Positions 8,228-17,578 of a stretch of DNA of 42,555 bases are shown here, one piece after another (the first letter of the stretch is position 1; the number at the start of each line of letters is the position of its first letter). The notes under the pieces are model-generated. The model was not told the DNA's origin, searched no databases, and saw nothing but the letters and a program-made list of their open reading frames with translations. The stretch lies in contig JAGXHU010000058.1 of NCBI GenBank assembly GCA_024636015.1, forward strand, positions 1 through 42,555, in the 5' to 3' direction. Source of the stretch: Halothiobacillus sp. GTDB taxonomy: Bacteria > Pseudomonadota > Gammaproteobacteria > Halothiobacillales > Halothiobacillaceae. A program made the translations under genes and the position numbers.

Positions 8228-9532
8228 TCATGACGATGACCGCGACGAGCTCGCCGGGTTTTCGATGCGTAAGCGCATATGCGCCTTGCCATCATCTACA
8301 CCCGAGTCGATCTGGCTGACGGTCACACTGGGGTTCTTTTTGAGCCGATCGAATACAGTTTGCAACGCGGCATATTGGCGTCCCGTCAATTCGATGGTCA
8401 ACTGCTGAGCAGCAAACCGCAGGGATTGAATAGCCAAACTCGAATCCTGCTGGCGCAGCGGGTGGAACACCCCAGCAAATGCGGACAGTGCCGATAGGAA
8501 TTGGTCCTGCGGCGCACCGGCCCCGAGTTGATCGAGGGCCTGCTGCAATTGGACGCGCGCATTAACCAGACGGTTGGTCTGCGGCAAAGCCGCATGAAAA
8601 TCACGGATAACCTGGGCCTGGAGCGCGTCTGCCTGCTGAGCCATCTGCCAGGCACGCCCGCCTTGCCAGATCATGACGAGCACCAGCAAGGCTGCTGCCA
8701 TCATCGCCACCTGTCCCCATCGACGGCGCAGAAGCTGGGATTGCGCATGACGGGGTGCAGTCACCATGGATAAGGGCTGGTTGCGCGCCAATCCGGCCTG
8801 CCACAGTGTCACCCAATCATTCATGCCGAGTTCGGACACAGGCTCCAATGACACATCGGTCGGCCAATCGGACGGCGGTACGTGACCGAAATCAGCCCAT
8901 TGCTCAGCCGGAAGGTAAAACTGGACCTTTGCCGGTCGGCTCGCCAACCGGGTCAATGTCTGGCTCACTCGGTCCAGCAGCTGAGGCCCGATAGCGGAGG
9001 ACAGCACGAAGCCCTGATGGGCGCCGGTCAAAATCACGGCCTGATCGGTGAATGGCTCACGCCAAACGGCAAAGGTACCCTCATCGGGCGGCGGCAGCAG
9101 GTCAGCCGCAGCCACCATCAATTGCGGCGTCACACCCACCGCCTGAAGGTGTTCCAGCACCTGCGCACGTCGGCCGGCATCAACCAGCAGCACCGGCCAA
9201 TGGCCCGGTGACATCGGTTGATCGGCCAGCACGGTGAACAGCTGCGCCGGGTCATCCGCAGACAAATCCTCCAGCGCAAAAGGCAGGGCCTGCGCGGCCT
9301 GGTGCCGCTTGGCGCTCGGTATGGGCACCAGAAGACGACTGATGCCATGCTCGGACAGAATTACAACCACTTCCTGAGTCTGCGACGAGGTTGATGATCG
9401 CCGCTCAGCAAGGAATTGCCCGAATTCGGACCAGCCGCCCCGCTCTGGCTGGCTCGATTCCCGGCCAGGTGAGTACCAAGCCAAGGCTTGGCCATCGAGA
9501 TCAGTTATAAACAGTAAAATCCGGTCAGACAT
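8228..9532 (-). CDS. gspL: Type II secretion system protein GspL
   Basis: A 434-residue protein linking the cytoplasmic ATPase GspE to the inner-membrane platform. The first 260 residues or so form the actin-like cytoplasmic domain (MSDRILLFITDLDGQALAWY, then LPFALEDLSADDPAQLFTVL). One membrane helix (GQVAMMAAALLVLVMIWQ) follows at about 275-295. A periplasmic coiled segment then leads to a ferredoxin-like domain, where SLAIQSLRFAAQQLTIELTG is recognisable. The ATG at 9532 lies inside the end of gspK, a 28-base overlap, with only a weak ribosome site, so translation is probably coupled. The longer open frame to 9637 is an overlap artefact. Confidence 0.9.
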   Translation of the reverse strand: MSDRILLFITDLDGQALAWYSPGRESSQPERGGWSEFGQFLAERRSSTSSQTQEVVVILSEHGISRLLVPIPSAKRHQAAQALPFALEDLSADDPAQLFTVLADQPMSPGHWPVLLVDAGRRAQVLEHLQAVGVTPQLMVAAADLLPPPDEGTFAVWREPFTDQAVILTGAHQGFVLSSAIGPQLLDRVSQTLTRLASRPAKVQFYLPAEQWADFGHVPPSDWPTDVSLEPVSELGMNDWVTLWQAGLARNQPLSMVTAPRHAQSQLLRRRWGQVAMMAAALLVLVMIWQGGRAWQMAQQADALQAQVIRDFHAALPQTNRLVNARVQLQQALDQLGAGAPQDQFLSALSAFAGVFHPLRQQDSSLAIQSLRFAAQQLTIELTGRQYAALQTVFDRLKKNPSVTVSQIDSGVDDGKAHMRLRIENPASSSRSSS

Positions 9533-10494
9533 GCTTCGGAACTCAGGGCTATGATTCGTGAAGGACCCGACATCGGGCGCACAATGATCGCGTAGCGTTG
9601 ACGGGTCACCGCATCCAGATGCACCGTCACCGCACATAAAAAGTACTGGCTGTTCACCGCCAAGCCATCAGTGGGCACTGTTTGCCCCGCAAACATCGGT
9701 TGCGCCAGATAGTCTGCCACGGACCCGATATTCTTTGGCGGTACCTGGCCAGGCGCATTGTCACCCACTGTATTCTCGCCCGGAAGACCACGCCCGGGCA
9801 GCACGGCAACGTTGGCACCCAGCGCCGCGAGTACCGTGGATGAGGCACTGTTAAGGTTGATCGGCGTCCCCACGGGCAGCGCCGCCACATAGGGCGCCAA
9901 CTGACGGTAAATCGAATCCGTCACGCCCCGTACCGCTCGTAATTCCGTCACGCTCAACATCGGCCGGCCTGCGGGTAGATAAGTGGACGTACCCTGATTT
10001 GCGGCATCCGCAGCCCCCAAGGGCTCGATATTCGGATTCCGGTCGATCCAGTCGATTACGGCATTGCTGATGTCGGTTTGAATGCGCAACACGGACAGCA
10101 ATTTCTGAAACCGCTGCTTGGCCACCAGATTCACCTTGTCATCAGCCGTGATCAGATTGTTCAAATTGAACCGCCCCTGCAGATCAACCACCCGCAGGCT
10201 CATGGTCGCCTGATCGACGGGTATCCCCAATAGTGGCTGCGCCCAAGCATCCGCCGGTCCATCGATATTGCGATCATCCTGATCGAGCAACGCCTGCGCC
10301 AGAACCAAGGCACTCGTGGCCAATTCACCAGCCCGCGCACCGTTGACGAGTGCCGAGGTGGCCCCTATCGAATTCTGATTACGCACGATCATTGTGGCCG
10401 CCAATCCGGTCGCAATGGCCAGCACCAGCAGGGCGACGATCAGTGCCACGCCCTGCTGCCTATGTGCCGGCCCTACGGATGATCGCTTCATCAT
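9505..10494 (-). CDS. gspK: Type II secretion minor pseudopilin GspK
   Basis: A 329-residue minor pseudopilin, the large one thought to sit at the tip of the pseudopilus with GspI and GspJ. The N-terminus has the prepilin leader ending RQQG followed by VALIVALLVLAIA; the usual Glu at mature position 5 is absent, as is normal for GspK. The globular part has NLNNLITADDK, WIDRN and the SVTELRAVRG/INLNSASSTVLAAL helix-hairpin elements typical of the family. The reading frame opens with GTG ATG ATG at 10497-10489. I chose the ATG at 10494 because AGGGAG lies about nine bases before it, but the GTG at 10497, which overlaps the gspJ stop, is also possible. Confidence 0.9.
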   Translation of the reverse strand: MMKRSSVGPAHRQQGVALIVALLVLAIATGLAATMIVRNQNSIGATSALVNGARAGELATSALVLAQALLDQDDRNIDGPADAWAQPLLGIPVDQATMSLRVVDLQGRFNLNNLITADDKVNLVAKQRFQKLLSVLRIQTDISNAVIDWIDRNPNIEPLGAADAANQGTSTYLPAGRPMLSVTELRAVRGVTDSIYRQLAPYVAALPVGTPINLNSASSTVLAALGANVAVLPGRGLPGENTVGDNAPGQVPPKNIGSVADYLAQPMFAGQTVPTDGLAVNSQYFLCAVTVHLDAVTRQRYAIIVRPMSGPSRIIALSSEACLTGFYCL

Positions 10495-11207
10495 CACCCG
10501 CCACTCCCTACCGCACTGCTGATCGGCGCCACCGGCACCACAGCCGGCACTGGCCCCGTGGGTGGCGTCGCCCCTCCTGGGGCCGGAGATGCAGATGGCG
10601 AAACGGGCCAGCTGGCCACCTGTGCGATCGTCAAACGTAAGGGCGGCATATGGGACAACGTGAAGTCCACCTCAGTAGCCTTGGGCAAGCCTGCATCTGG
10701 CTGGTTCGGCGGCGGCCATGTCTCAAAGGCCTGGTTCTGCGCATTGTAAAAAACCATCCGCAGATGCTCGACGCCGTTCAACAAGGGATGCCAGACCAGC
10801 GGATGTGCGCTGTCACTTACCGTCCCATCCACCGGCATGAGCTCGGCACGTTCCAATTGGTTGCCGGTCAAGCGCCAGAATACCCGTGCCAGTTGCGCTC
10901 TGGGCTCTCCCCAGGGATTTGCCACGCCCAGCCGGGTGAGACTCAACAGATCCACCCCGCCACCCAGAAAGGCGGGGACTTGCCCGCCCAAAGCATCACG
11001 TACCGGCCGATCGACCGCCAGGGTCAAATCCTGCTGCAATTGCAACAAACCATGCTGCCGCACACCGAGTTTTTCGGTCGCGTCCTGCACGATTCCACTC
11101 TGCCGAATCACGGTATTCAATCCCCCATAGGCCATGACGGCAACAAGCGCGAAAATCGCGATCGCGACCAGCAGCTCGAGCAGGGTAAAACCCGATTGCC
11201 GTTTCAT
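10494..11207 (-). CDS. gspJ: Type II secretion minor pseudopilin GspJ
   Basis: A 237-residue minor pseudopilin. The leader MKRQSG is followed by the processed N-terminus FTLLELLVAIAIFALVAVMA with Glu5 in place. The body has LQQDLTLAVDRPVRDALGG and LTRLGVANPWGEPRAQLARV, both typical of GspJ, and ends in a Pro/Ala/Gly-rich tail of about 40 residues that looks disordered. GspJ forms the tip complex with GspI and GspK. The start overlaps the gspI stop (ATGA at 11204-11207). Confidence 0.93.
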   Translation of the reverse strand: MKRQSGFTLLELLVAIAIFALVAVMAYGGLNTVIRQSGIVQDATEKLGVRQHGLLQLQQDLTLAVDRPVRDALGGQVPAFLGGGVDLLSLTRLGVANPWGEPRAQLARVFWRLTGNQLERAELMPVDGTVSDSAHPLVWHPLLNGVEHLRMVFYNAQNQAFETWPPPNQPDAGLPKATEVDFTLSHMPPLRLTIAQVASWPVSPSASPAPGGATPPTGPVPAVVPVAPISSAVGSGG

Positions 11208-11611
11208 GAGGTACCGCCGGGCGGGGGCGTTCCGGGCGCATACAGATAGATCACCATGCTCGACTGGCCTGCGTACGGGGCGGGCGTTGCGACCCGGTAC
11301 TGTACCCGGAGCACACCGGGAATCATCCCGGCCGAGACCGTTTGAGTGACCTGCCAGGTTTTCCCCGCAATCCGGATCTCACTATTTTGTGTTCCGAGCG
11401 GCGGCACGTCGGCGGCCAATCGCAGGCGCGCGCACAAATCCTCGGCAATGACCGTCGCTGCCGTATCGGCACGCAACCGCTGCAGGATCTCCCCACTCTG
11501 TCCGCTCACCTTGATCACCGCACCTAGGGCAATCGCCAAGATCACCAAGGCAATCAATACTTCCAGCAAGGTAAAACCGACCTGCCCAACCCGCGAGCGC
11601 TGCATCGTCAT
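11204..11611 (-). CDS. gspI: Type II secretion minor pseudopilin GspI
   Basis: A 135-residue minor pseudopilin. The leader [12 protein letters not shown] ends at the prepilin peptidase site, followed by FTLLEVLIALVILAIALGAV with Glu5 present. GspI starts the pseudopilus tip complex with GspJ and GspK. The frame is open to 11821, but that extension lies wholly inside gspH. The ATG at 11611 gives the normal leader and overlaps the gspH stop as ATGA (11608-11611). A second ATG two codons later (11605) is an alternative. The C-terminus is Pro/Gly-rich (YAPGTPPPGGTS). Confidence 0.92.
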   Translation of the reverse strand: MTMQRSRVGQVGFTLLEVLIALVILAIALGAVIKVSGQSGEILQRLRADTAATVIAEDLCARLRLAADVPPLGTQNSEIRIAGKTWQVTQTVSAGMIPGVLRVQYRVATPAPYAGQSSMVIYLYAPGTPPPGGTS

Positions 11612-12219
11612 GGCGACCCCGTGCCACTTGGGGGTGCCAAATCCAAAGATCGGGTTTGCCCGTGCACCCCCCGCAAATCGAGTACCGGCAACCCATTCGG
11701 GGCACTCCAAGCCCCCTGCGCCGTGACCGCCAAGAGCGCCGTTGCACGCGGATCGTCCACCCCCAGACGCGCGGCAAGCCCCGCATCTGGCTGCGTCGTG
11801 ACCTGACAGCCCGCGGCCCAATTCAGCACGCCGATATGATCAACGTTCAATGGAGCGCGGGTGGTCATTTGATCCGGCAATGACCCAGCTGCGCCCGACA
11901 CACCAGCGGGCGTCACAACAGATGGGACGGGCGACGTCAGGCCAAAGCTGGTCAGGGCGCCAGCGTGGAGGCCGATATACACCGTGGCACCTCGCTGAGT
12001 CGCGAGCACGGCCTGTTGCTCCAGCCAGATTTGCGCATCCGCCTGACACACCCCGACCCCATCTCGCTCGGTGCGGTTGATACTCATCACGGCGAATCCC
12101 GCCAGAATTCCCACGATTACGATCACCACGATCAACTCGATCAGGGTAAAACCGACCTGTCTGCGTGGGGCGACCCGCCACGACCCGATGTCAGGGATGC
12201 TGTGCGGCAGCACCGCCAT
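11608..12219 (-). CDS. gspH: Type II secretion minor pseudopilin GspH
   Basis: A pseudopilin of 203 residues from the ATG at 12219. The processing site is RRQVG followed by [20 protein letters not shown] with Glu5, then INRTERD and the [23 protein letters not shown] stretch. GspH joins the minor pseudopilins onto the GspG shaft. The start is the weakest in the operon: the ATG at 12219 lies 29 bases inside gspG, its AGGAAG is too close to the codon, and the resulting leader of 23 residues is longer than in its neighbours. Earlier in-frame ATGs (12246, 12273) would lengthen it further. Efficient translation may depend on coupling to gspG. Confidence 0.82.
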   Translation of the reverse strand: MAVLPHSIPDIGSWRVAPRRQVGFTLIELIVVIVIVGILAGFAVMSINRTERDGVGVCQADAQIWLEQQAVLATQRGATVYIGLHAGALTSFGLTSPVPSVVTPAGVSGAAGSLPDQMTTRAPLNVDHIGVLNWAAGCQVTTQPDAGLAARLGVDDPRATALLAVTAQGAWSAPNGLPVLDLRGVHGQTRSLDLAPPSGTGSP

Positions 12220-12664
12220 CTTCCTGCCAGTTGCCGATATCGGCATTGGCGCCAGTCCCACCGGGCTGGCCATCGGCCCCGAGACTATAGAGATCGAAGG
12301 CGCCATGCTGGCCGGGGCTCAGATACAGATAGGGATGATTCCAGGGGTCGATCGGCAAGCGATCCAGATAGCCACCCTGTCGCCAGCTCTTGGCGTTCGC
12401 CGGCGGCTTCACCAACGCTTCGAGCCCCTGATCCGTCGTCGGATAGGTCAGATTGTCCAGCTTGTAGAGCTGCAGGGCGGATTCGATCGCCCGCACATCC
12501 TGTTTGGCTTTGGCGATTCGCGCATCATCCGGTCGATCCATGATTTTGGGCACGATGATGGTCGCCAGAATCGCCAGGATGACGACGACGACCATCACCT
12601 CAATCAGGGTAAAACCGCGGCTGGAACGAATACGGGTCGAAAAATTCTTCAGGGTGTGTGTCAT
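12191..12664 (-). CDS. gspG: Type II secretion major pseudopilin GspG
   Basis: The main shaft subunit of the pseudopilus, 157 residues. The leader [17 protein letters not shown] is cleaved before [20 protein letters not shown], with Glu5 in place. The conserved GspG body follows: [55 protein letters not shown] and [14 protein letters not shown]. The loop near the C-terminus has acidic residues (ANADIGNW) where GspG proteins bind calcium. It is about 15 residues longer than many relatives, through a short acidic and Ala-rich tail. The gene starts one base after the gspF stop. Confidence 0.96.
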   Translation of the reverse strand: MTHTLKNFSTRIRSSRGFTLIEVMVVVVILAILATIIVPKIMDRPDDARIAKAKQDVRAIESALQLYKLDNLTYPTTDQGLEALVKPPANAKSWRQGGYLDRLPIDPWNHPYLYLSPGQHGAFDLYSLGADGQPGGTGANADIGNWQEDGGAAAQHP

Positions 12665-12665
12665 C

Positions 12666-13889
12666 TCAGTGAACCATTTGGTTGAGGTCGAAAATCGGAA
12701 TCAGGATCGCCAGCACAATCATTAGTACTACCGCGCCCATGACCAGGATCAGGATCGGCTCGAACAGCCCGAGCAAGGCATTGATCAATGTATCCAGCTC
12801 ACGTTCCTGCTGGGCGGCGGCGCGCTCCAGCATATTGCCCAAGGCACCACTTTGCTCCCCGGCAGCAATCAGCTGCACCATCATGGGCGGGAACCGGCGC
12901 GACTGTTCCAACGAACGGGCTAAAGGCGCCCCTTCACGAACGCGATCCGTGGCGGCGGCAATCGCGCGCCGCATGGGTTCGGAAGCCACCACCTCACCGC
13001 TAATCGCCAACGCCTTAAGCATCGGCACGCCAGCGGCGCTCAGGATGCTGAGCGTACGCGCGAAACGCGCCGCATTGAAGCCCCGGATCAACGGGCCGAT
13101 GACGGGCAGCTTCAACAGAATGGCCGCCCACCACAAAGCAAAGCGCGGCTGCTTCAGCGCCCAGGCAAAAGTGATACCCGCGGCGATCATTGCCAGGATA
13201 ATCCATAGCCATTGCCCGCGGATGAAGGCGCTGGTCGCCATGAGCCCGAGGGTGAGCGGCGGCAGGGTCTGCTTCATCTGTACGAACACCTGGACCACCT
13301 GCGGCACCACATAGGTGACGAGCCCCACCACGCCCGCCACCGCCATCAGCGTCAGTAAGGCCGGATAGAACAGCGCCATCTGGACCTTCTGTGTCGTAGC
13401 TTGGCGCGCCTCGGTATAGTCAGCCAGCCGTTCGAGCACCGCCTCGAGGTGGCCGGACTCCTCACCTGCCGCCACGGTCGCGCGATAGAGGTCCGAAAAG
13501 GCCCGCGGAAATGCCGACAAACCCTGAGCGAAACTCTGCCCTTCGACCACGCGGGATCGCACCGTGGTGATGATGCGCCGCATCCGGGGATTCTCTGTCT
13601 GACGGACCATCCCGCCCAGGGCAGAGTCAATCGGCAATCCGGCGGCAATCAGGGTGGAAACCTGTCGGGTAAATAAGGCCAGCTCTGCCGGACTCAACCC
13701 TTGCCAGCGAACGAAAAACCCTGATGCACCCTTGGCTGGAAGCGCATCGTTGGTGACGGAGGCAATGGTCAGTGGCGATAGTCCCTGCTCGCGCAGCAGG
13801 CTACGCGCGCCGCGCGCGCTGTCACTCTCGATCACACCCTTGCGGGTTTTTCCCTGAATATCCAGCGCGCTGTATTCGAAGGCGGCCAC
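12666..13889 (-). CDS. gspF: Type II secretion inner-membrane platform protein GspF
   Basis: A 407-residue polytopic platform protein with two repeated GspF domains. The first has [20 protein letters not shown] and the second [20 protein letters not shown]; each is followed by membrane segments ([59 protein letters not shown] at the C-terminus). The N-terminus [20 protein letters not shown] is standard. The start codon is GTG at 13889, seven bases after the gspE stop, with GGAAGGG upstream inside the end of gspE. GspF is thought to transmit ATPase motion to pseudopilus assembly. Confidence 0.95.
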   Translation of the reverse strand: MAAFEYSALDIQGKTRKGVIESDSARGARSLLREQGLSPLTIASVTNDALPAKGASGFFVRWQGLSPAELALFTRQVSTLIAAGLPIDSALGGMVRQTENPRMRRIITTVRSRVVEGQSFAQGLSAFPRAFSDLYRATVAAGEESGHLEAVLERLADYTEARQATTQKVQMALFYPALLTLMAVAGVVGLVTYVVPQVVQVFVQMKQTLPPLTLGLMATSAFIRGQWLWIILAMIAAGITFAWALKQPRFALWWAAILLKLPVIGPLIRGFNAARFARTLSILSAAGVPMLKALAISGEVVASEPMRRAIAAATDRVREGAPLARSLEQSRRFPPMMVQLIAAGEQSGALGNMLERAAAQQERELDTLINALLGLFEPILILVMGAVVLMIVLAILIPIFDLNQMVH

Positions 13890-13896
13890 GCGATGC

Positions 13897-15402
13897 TTAC
13901 CCTTCCGCCGTAACGCGCAGCAATTCTTCGGTGGTTGTCACCCCCGCACGCACCAAATCCGCACCATACGCCAGGATCGACGGACTGTGCCGACGCACCT
14001 GGGCCTCAATCAGCTGTTCGGCCGCACCGTCATGGATCAGGCGGCGCGTTGCGGCATCAATGGGAATCAATTCGTAGATCCCGGTCCGGCCAAGGTAGCC
14101 ACGCCCAGCCTGACGTGCGCCCTCACTGACGCGATACAGTGAGGGCGGATTGACCGGATCCAATCCCAGCAAGGCGCATTCGGCGGCGTCGGGCACATAG
14201 GCCTCGCGAGCCACGGGATCCAACCGACGCACGAGCCGCTGCGCCAATACACCGATCAGACTGGAAGACAACAGAAAGGGCTCGACCCCCATGTCTCGCA
14301 GACGGGTAATCGCACCGACAGCAGAATTGGTATGCAGGGTCGACAGAACCAGATGACCGGTCAGACTGGCCTGTACGGCAATCTCGGCCGTTTCAACGTC
14401 CCGAATTTCGCCGACCATCACCACATCCGGATCCTGACGCAGGATCGCGCGCAAACCCCGGGAAAAAGTCATATCGACCTTGGGGTTGACCTGAGTCTGA
14501 CCGATCCCGTCGAGGTAATATTCGATCGGATCTTCCACCGTCAGGATATTGCGCTCGCGGGTATTGATCTCGGATAGTGCCGCATACAGAGTCGTAGTCT
14601 TACCAGAACCGGTTGGCCCTGTGACCAGCAGAATTCCATGCGGGCGATGAATCAAGGCATGGAGCCGGGCTTGTAACTCGGCGGTCAGCCCGAGGTGATC
14701 CAGGGTGAGTCTCCCGGCCTGCTTGTCCAGCAAGCGCAACACGATCCGCTCGCCATTGCCCGAGGGCAGGGTCGACACCCGCACATCCACTGGTCGGCCA
14801 GCCAACCGTAACGAAATACGTCCATCCTGCGGGATGCGCTTCTCGGCAATATCAAGACTTGCCATCACCTTAATCCGAGAAACAATCACATTGGCGACGG
14901 CCCGAGGCGGCTCAATGATCTCCCGCAGCATGCCATCGACCCGAAATCGCACAACCATTCGTGCCTCAAAGCTTTCGATATGGATATCCGAAGCCCCCTC
15001 GCGCACCGCTTCGCTGAGCAAGGCGTTGATCAGCCGAATGATCGGGGCTTCGTTATCGGCTTCCAGCAGGTCGATTGGGGTGTTCAACGTATGCGCCAGA
15101 TCATCTAGGCTGCCTTCGCCCAGGTCATCGACCATGTCCTGCGCCATGCTGGAACCGCCTTCATAGGCGCGCGCCAGGCGCCGCTCAAATTCATCCGCAT
15201 CCAGCCAGTCGAAAGTCACCCCCCCCGGGAATTTTCGACCCAGCTCCGCCAGCACCGACACGGGCAGAAGCTTGCAATGACGAGCAATCCAATCTGAACC
15301 CGGGGTTCCCCCACTCGCTTCGGACGACACGGGCTCGACCAACACGCCGAAACGGCGCGCATATCCGTAGGGCAACGGGGGTTTGACCGACAAGACGCTC
15401 AT
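13897..15402 (-). CDS. gspE: Type II secretion ATPase GspE, lacking the zinc motif
   Basis: The 501-residue cytoplasmic ATPase that powers pseudopilus assembly. It has an N-terminal GspL-binding region and a linker, then the catalytic core with Walker A GPTGSGKTTTLYAAL, Asp-box ILTVEDPIEY, Walker B ILRQDPDVVMVGEIRD and His-box LVLSTLHTNSAVGAITRL. The C-terminal metal-binding segment is odd: where most GspE proteins carry two CxxC pairs, this one reads RRLDPVAREAY and EGARQAGRGYLGRTGIYEL with no cysteine, so it cannot form the usual zinc site. The rest of that segment (AECALLGLDP) is conserved. I chose the ATG at 15402, which has GAGGGA at good spacing, over the GTG at 15426 that would overlap gspD. 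Confidence 0.95.
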   Translation of the reverse strand: MSVLSVKPPLPYGYARRFGVLVEPVSSEASGGTPGSDWIARHCKLLPVSVLAELGRKFPGGVTFDWLDADEFERRLARAYEGGSSMAQDMVDDLGEGSLDDLAHTLNTPIDLLEADNEAPIIRLINALLSEAVREGASDIHIESFEARMVVRFRVDGMLREIIEPPRAVANVIVSRIKVMASLDIAEKRIPQDGRISLRLAGRPVDVRVSTLPSGNGERIVLRLLDKQAGRLTLDHLGLTAELQARLHALIHRPHGILLVTGPTGSGKTTTLYAALSEINTRERNILTVEDPIEYYLDGIGQTQVNPKVDMTFSRGLRAILRQDPDVVMVGEIRDVETAEIAVQASLTGHLVLSTLHTNSAVGAITRLRDMGVEPFLLSSSLIGVLAQRLVRRLDPVAREAYVPDAAECALLGLDPVNPPSLYRVSEGARQAGRGYLGRTGIYELIPIDAATRRLIHDGAAEQLIEAQVRRHSPSILAYGADLVRAGVTTTEELLRVTAEG

Positions 15403-15415
15403 CTGTTTGCGTCCC

Positions 15416-17578
15416 TCATTTGGCACTCAGGGTATGGGCCGCCATACGTGGACCGCCACGCGCCGTTGCTTCCCGCGCCCGATCCTGCTCCATCAGCTGC
15501 TGGATATTCTGCGGCAGGGGAATCGGCATATTCCGCTGGAAGGAGTGCTCAGGCGGCAACACCGCCCAATCCTTGGGATCAATCAGCGAGCGGGGGTCGA
15601 AAGTGTCCCGCTGGCTCTGGCGGATCCGGTTGTATTGCTCCTGACTGAACTTGGCAAGTTTTCCGTTCGCATTGATGATCAACGGCCGGATGAATATCAT
15701 CAGATTGCGCTTGGTCGTACTCGCCGTGCGATAGCGGAACAGATTACCGATCACGGGAATATCGCCCAGGCCCGGCACGCTCTGCTGGTTCGAATTCGAC
15801 GAATCATCAATCAGGCCGCCCAATACCACGACATCGCCATCATCGACCTGGACCGTAGTCGTGACATTCCGCTTGTTGGTAATCAAACCGGCGGAGGATT
15901 GTGCTGTGGTATCCAGGCTGGAGACCTCCTGCTCGATCTTCAGACGAACCGTACCATCCGGGCTGATAGTCGGGGTGACCTTCAGCTTGACCCCAATATC
16001 CTCGCGCGTAATCGTCTGGAATGGGTTAGTGGGCGAGCTGGACGAGCCCGTCTGCGCGTAGGAACCCGTCACGATCGGAATATTCTGACCAACCACGATA
16101 CTGGCTTCCTGATTGTCCAACGTCAGCAGACTGGGGGTGGACAGGATATTGTTGCCCGCATCGCCCGACAATGCCGAGACCAGCAGCGCAAAGTCCGTGC
16201 CGCCCTGACCGAAGCGCCCCACGCCGACATTGCCGCCATCGCCGAGACTGGAGGCCAGCCCCAAGGCCAAGGCGCTGGAAGCACCGGCCGTTCCCGCCTG
16301 CGCCGCCGAACCCGCGACGCTTGAGAGCAGCCCATTAAAGGTTGAAATCCCGATCGGCACCGTGCCGTTACTGCCGCCGACGAGAAACTGCGTACCGATC
16401 TTCTTGGTCAGACCATTGGACACTTCGGCAATGATTGCCTCCACCAGAACCTGCTGCCGACGCACGTCCAGCTGGTGAATCACCGACTCCAGCGCCTGCA
16501 TGCGGTCGGGTGCGGCCGTTACCACCAGTGCGTTCAGTGACTTGTCGGCCGTTACATCCACGCGACCATCCAGAGCACCGCCAACATTGGTCGCGCCGCC
16601 GCCCTTGCCTGCACCCGTCATCGTGGTCTGGCTGGTGAACCCCTTGAGCACCTTGGCCAGATCCTCGGCATTGGCATATTTCAAACGGAACACGCGGGTG
16701 TTGCCGAACTCGGCTTCCGGGGTATCCAAATTGAGGATAATCGCCCGCATCTTGGCACGCGCCACGGCATTGCCACTCAGCAAGACACTATTGGTACGGT
16801 CATCCGCCGCAAAGGCAGGAACCGAGGAGTAATTCGCTGTATTTGCGCCTGCTGCTGCTCCGCCAGCCCCCGCTGATGCCGCGGAACCACTAGCACCGAA
16901 CAATGATTTCAGCGTCGCCACGACTGAATCGGCCGAAGCCCGCTTAAGGCGGATAACCTCCACATCACCGACAGCCGGTTGATCAACCTGAGCCAGGATC
17001 TTTTTCAGTCGGTCGATATTGCCCGCCCGGTCGGTAATCACCAATGAATTGGAGTCCGGGTACACCGACAGCGCTGCCTGCTGCGGCATGATCTGACGCA
17101 ATACGGTCAGCAGGGGTGCGGCAGGGACATAGCGCAAATGCACGACCGCAGTGACCATCTCGTCGCTGCCGGTACCCGATGTCGGATTCACGGGTTGCGC
17201 ATCGGAACGGGCGTTGATTTCCGGCACGATCTTGATGATGCTCCCCACCGTCACGGCAGCAAATCCGTTCACCTGAAGAATCGACAGAAAGACGTTATAT
17301 AGTTTTTCTGGACTCATTGGATGCGCCGAGATGACCGTCACACGCGCTTTCACCCGGGGGTCGACAATGAAGTTTTTCCCGGTGACTTTGGAAACCGCCT
17401 CAATCAGGGCATTGATGTCCATATCCCGAAAATTCAGGGTGACCAGCCCTTGGTCCCCCGCATGAATACCCGGCGGGGGCGGTGGCGCTTCCGCAGCCAA
17501 GGCAAGCCCCTGAGCAGCCCCCAGAACTAAGGCCAAGCCAAATACCAACCCGCGCGGGGCAGAGAAACACTGAATCAT
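15416..17578 (-). CDS. gspD: Type II secretion secretin GspD
   Basis: The 720-residue outer-membrane secretin, the exit pore. A signal peptide (LVFGLALVLGAAQGLALAAEA) is followed by an N0 domain (VTLNFRDMDINALIEAVSKV), then N1-N3 domains with the SLVITDRAGNIDRLKKILAQ and VFRLKYANAEDLAKVLKG signatures. N3 carries a Gly/Ala-rich insertion (about 235-250). The secretin core has QVLVEAIIAEVS, a Gly/Ala-rich gate region, NILSTPSLLTLDNQEASIVVG and VPGLGDIPVIGNLFRYRT, and the protein ends with a tail of about 100 residues that could bind a pilotin. No gspS gene is in the window. The start ATG overlaps the gspC stop (ATGA at 17575-17578). Confidence 0.96.
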   Translation of the reverse strand: MIQCFSAPRGLVFGLALVLGAAQGLALAAEAPPPPPGIHAGDQGLVTLNFRDMDINALIEAVSKVTGKNFIVDPRVKARVTVISAHPMSPEKLYNVFLSILQVNGFAAVTVGSIIKIVPEINARSDAQPVNPTSGTGSDEMVTAVVHLRYVPAAPLLTVLRQIMPQQAALSVYPDSNSLVITDRAGNIDRLKKILAQVDQPAVGDVEVIRLKRASADSVVATLKSLFGASGSAASAGAGGAAAGANTANYSSVPAFAADDRTNSVLLSGNAVARAKMRAIILNLDTPEAEFGNTRVFRLKYANAEDLAKVLKGFTSQTTMTGAGKGGGATNVGGALDGRVDVTADKSLNALVVTAAPDRMQALESVIHQLDVRRQQVLVEAIIAEVSNGLTKKIGTQFLVGGSNGTVPIGISTFNGLLSSVAGSAAQAGTAGASSALALGLASSLGDGGNVGVGRFGQGGTDFALLVSALSGDAGNNILSTPSLLTLDNQEASIVVGQNIPIVTGSYAQTGSSSSPTNPFQTITREDIGVKLKVTPTISPDGTVRLKIEQEVSSLDTTAQSSAGLITNKRNVTTTVQVDDGDVVVLGGLIDDSSNSNQQSVPGLGDIPVIGNLFRYRTASTTKRNLMIFIRPLIINANGKLAKFSQEQYNRIRQSQRDTFDPRSLIDPKDWAVLPPEHSFQRNMPIPLPQNIQQLMEQDRAREATARGGPRMAAHTLSAK

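Noticed and set aside
12682..13314. Plus-strand open frame (210 codons) opposite gspF
   Set aside because: Shadow of the conserved gspF gene; Ser/Arg/Ala-rich with no motif.
15383..16324. Long plus-strand open frame (313 codons) opposite gspD
   Set aside because: It lies wholly antisense to the conserved secretin gene, has a composition rich in Arg, Gln and His, and shows no family motif; it is a shadow frame.
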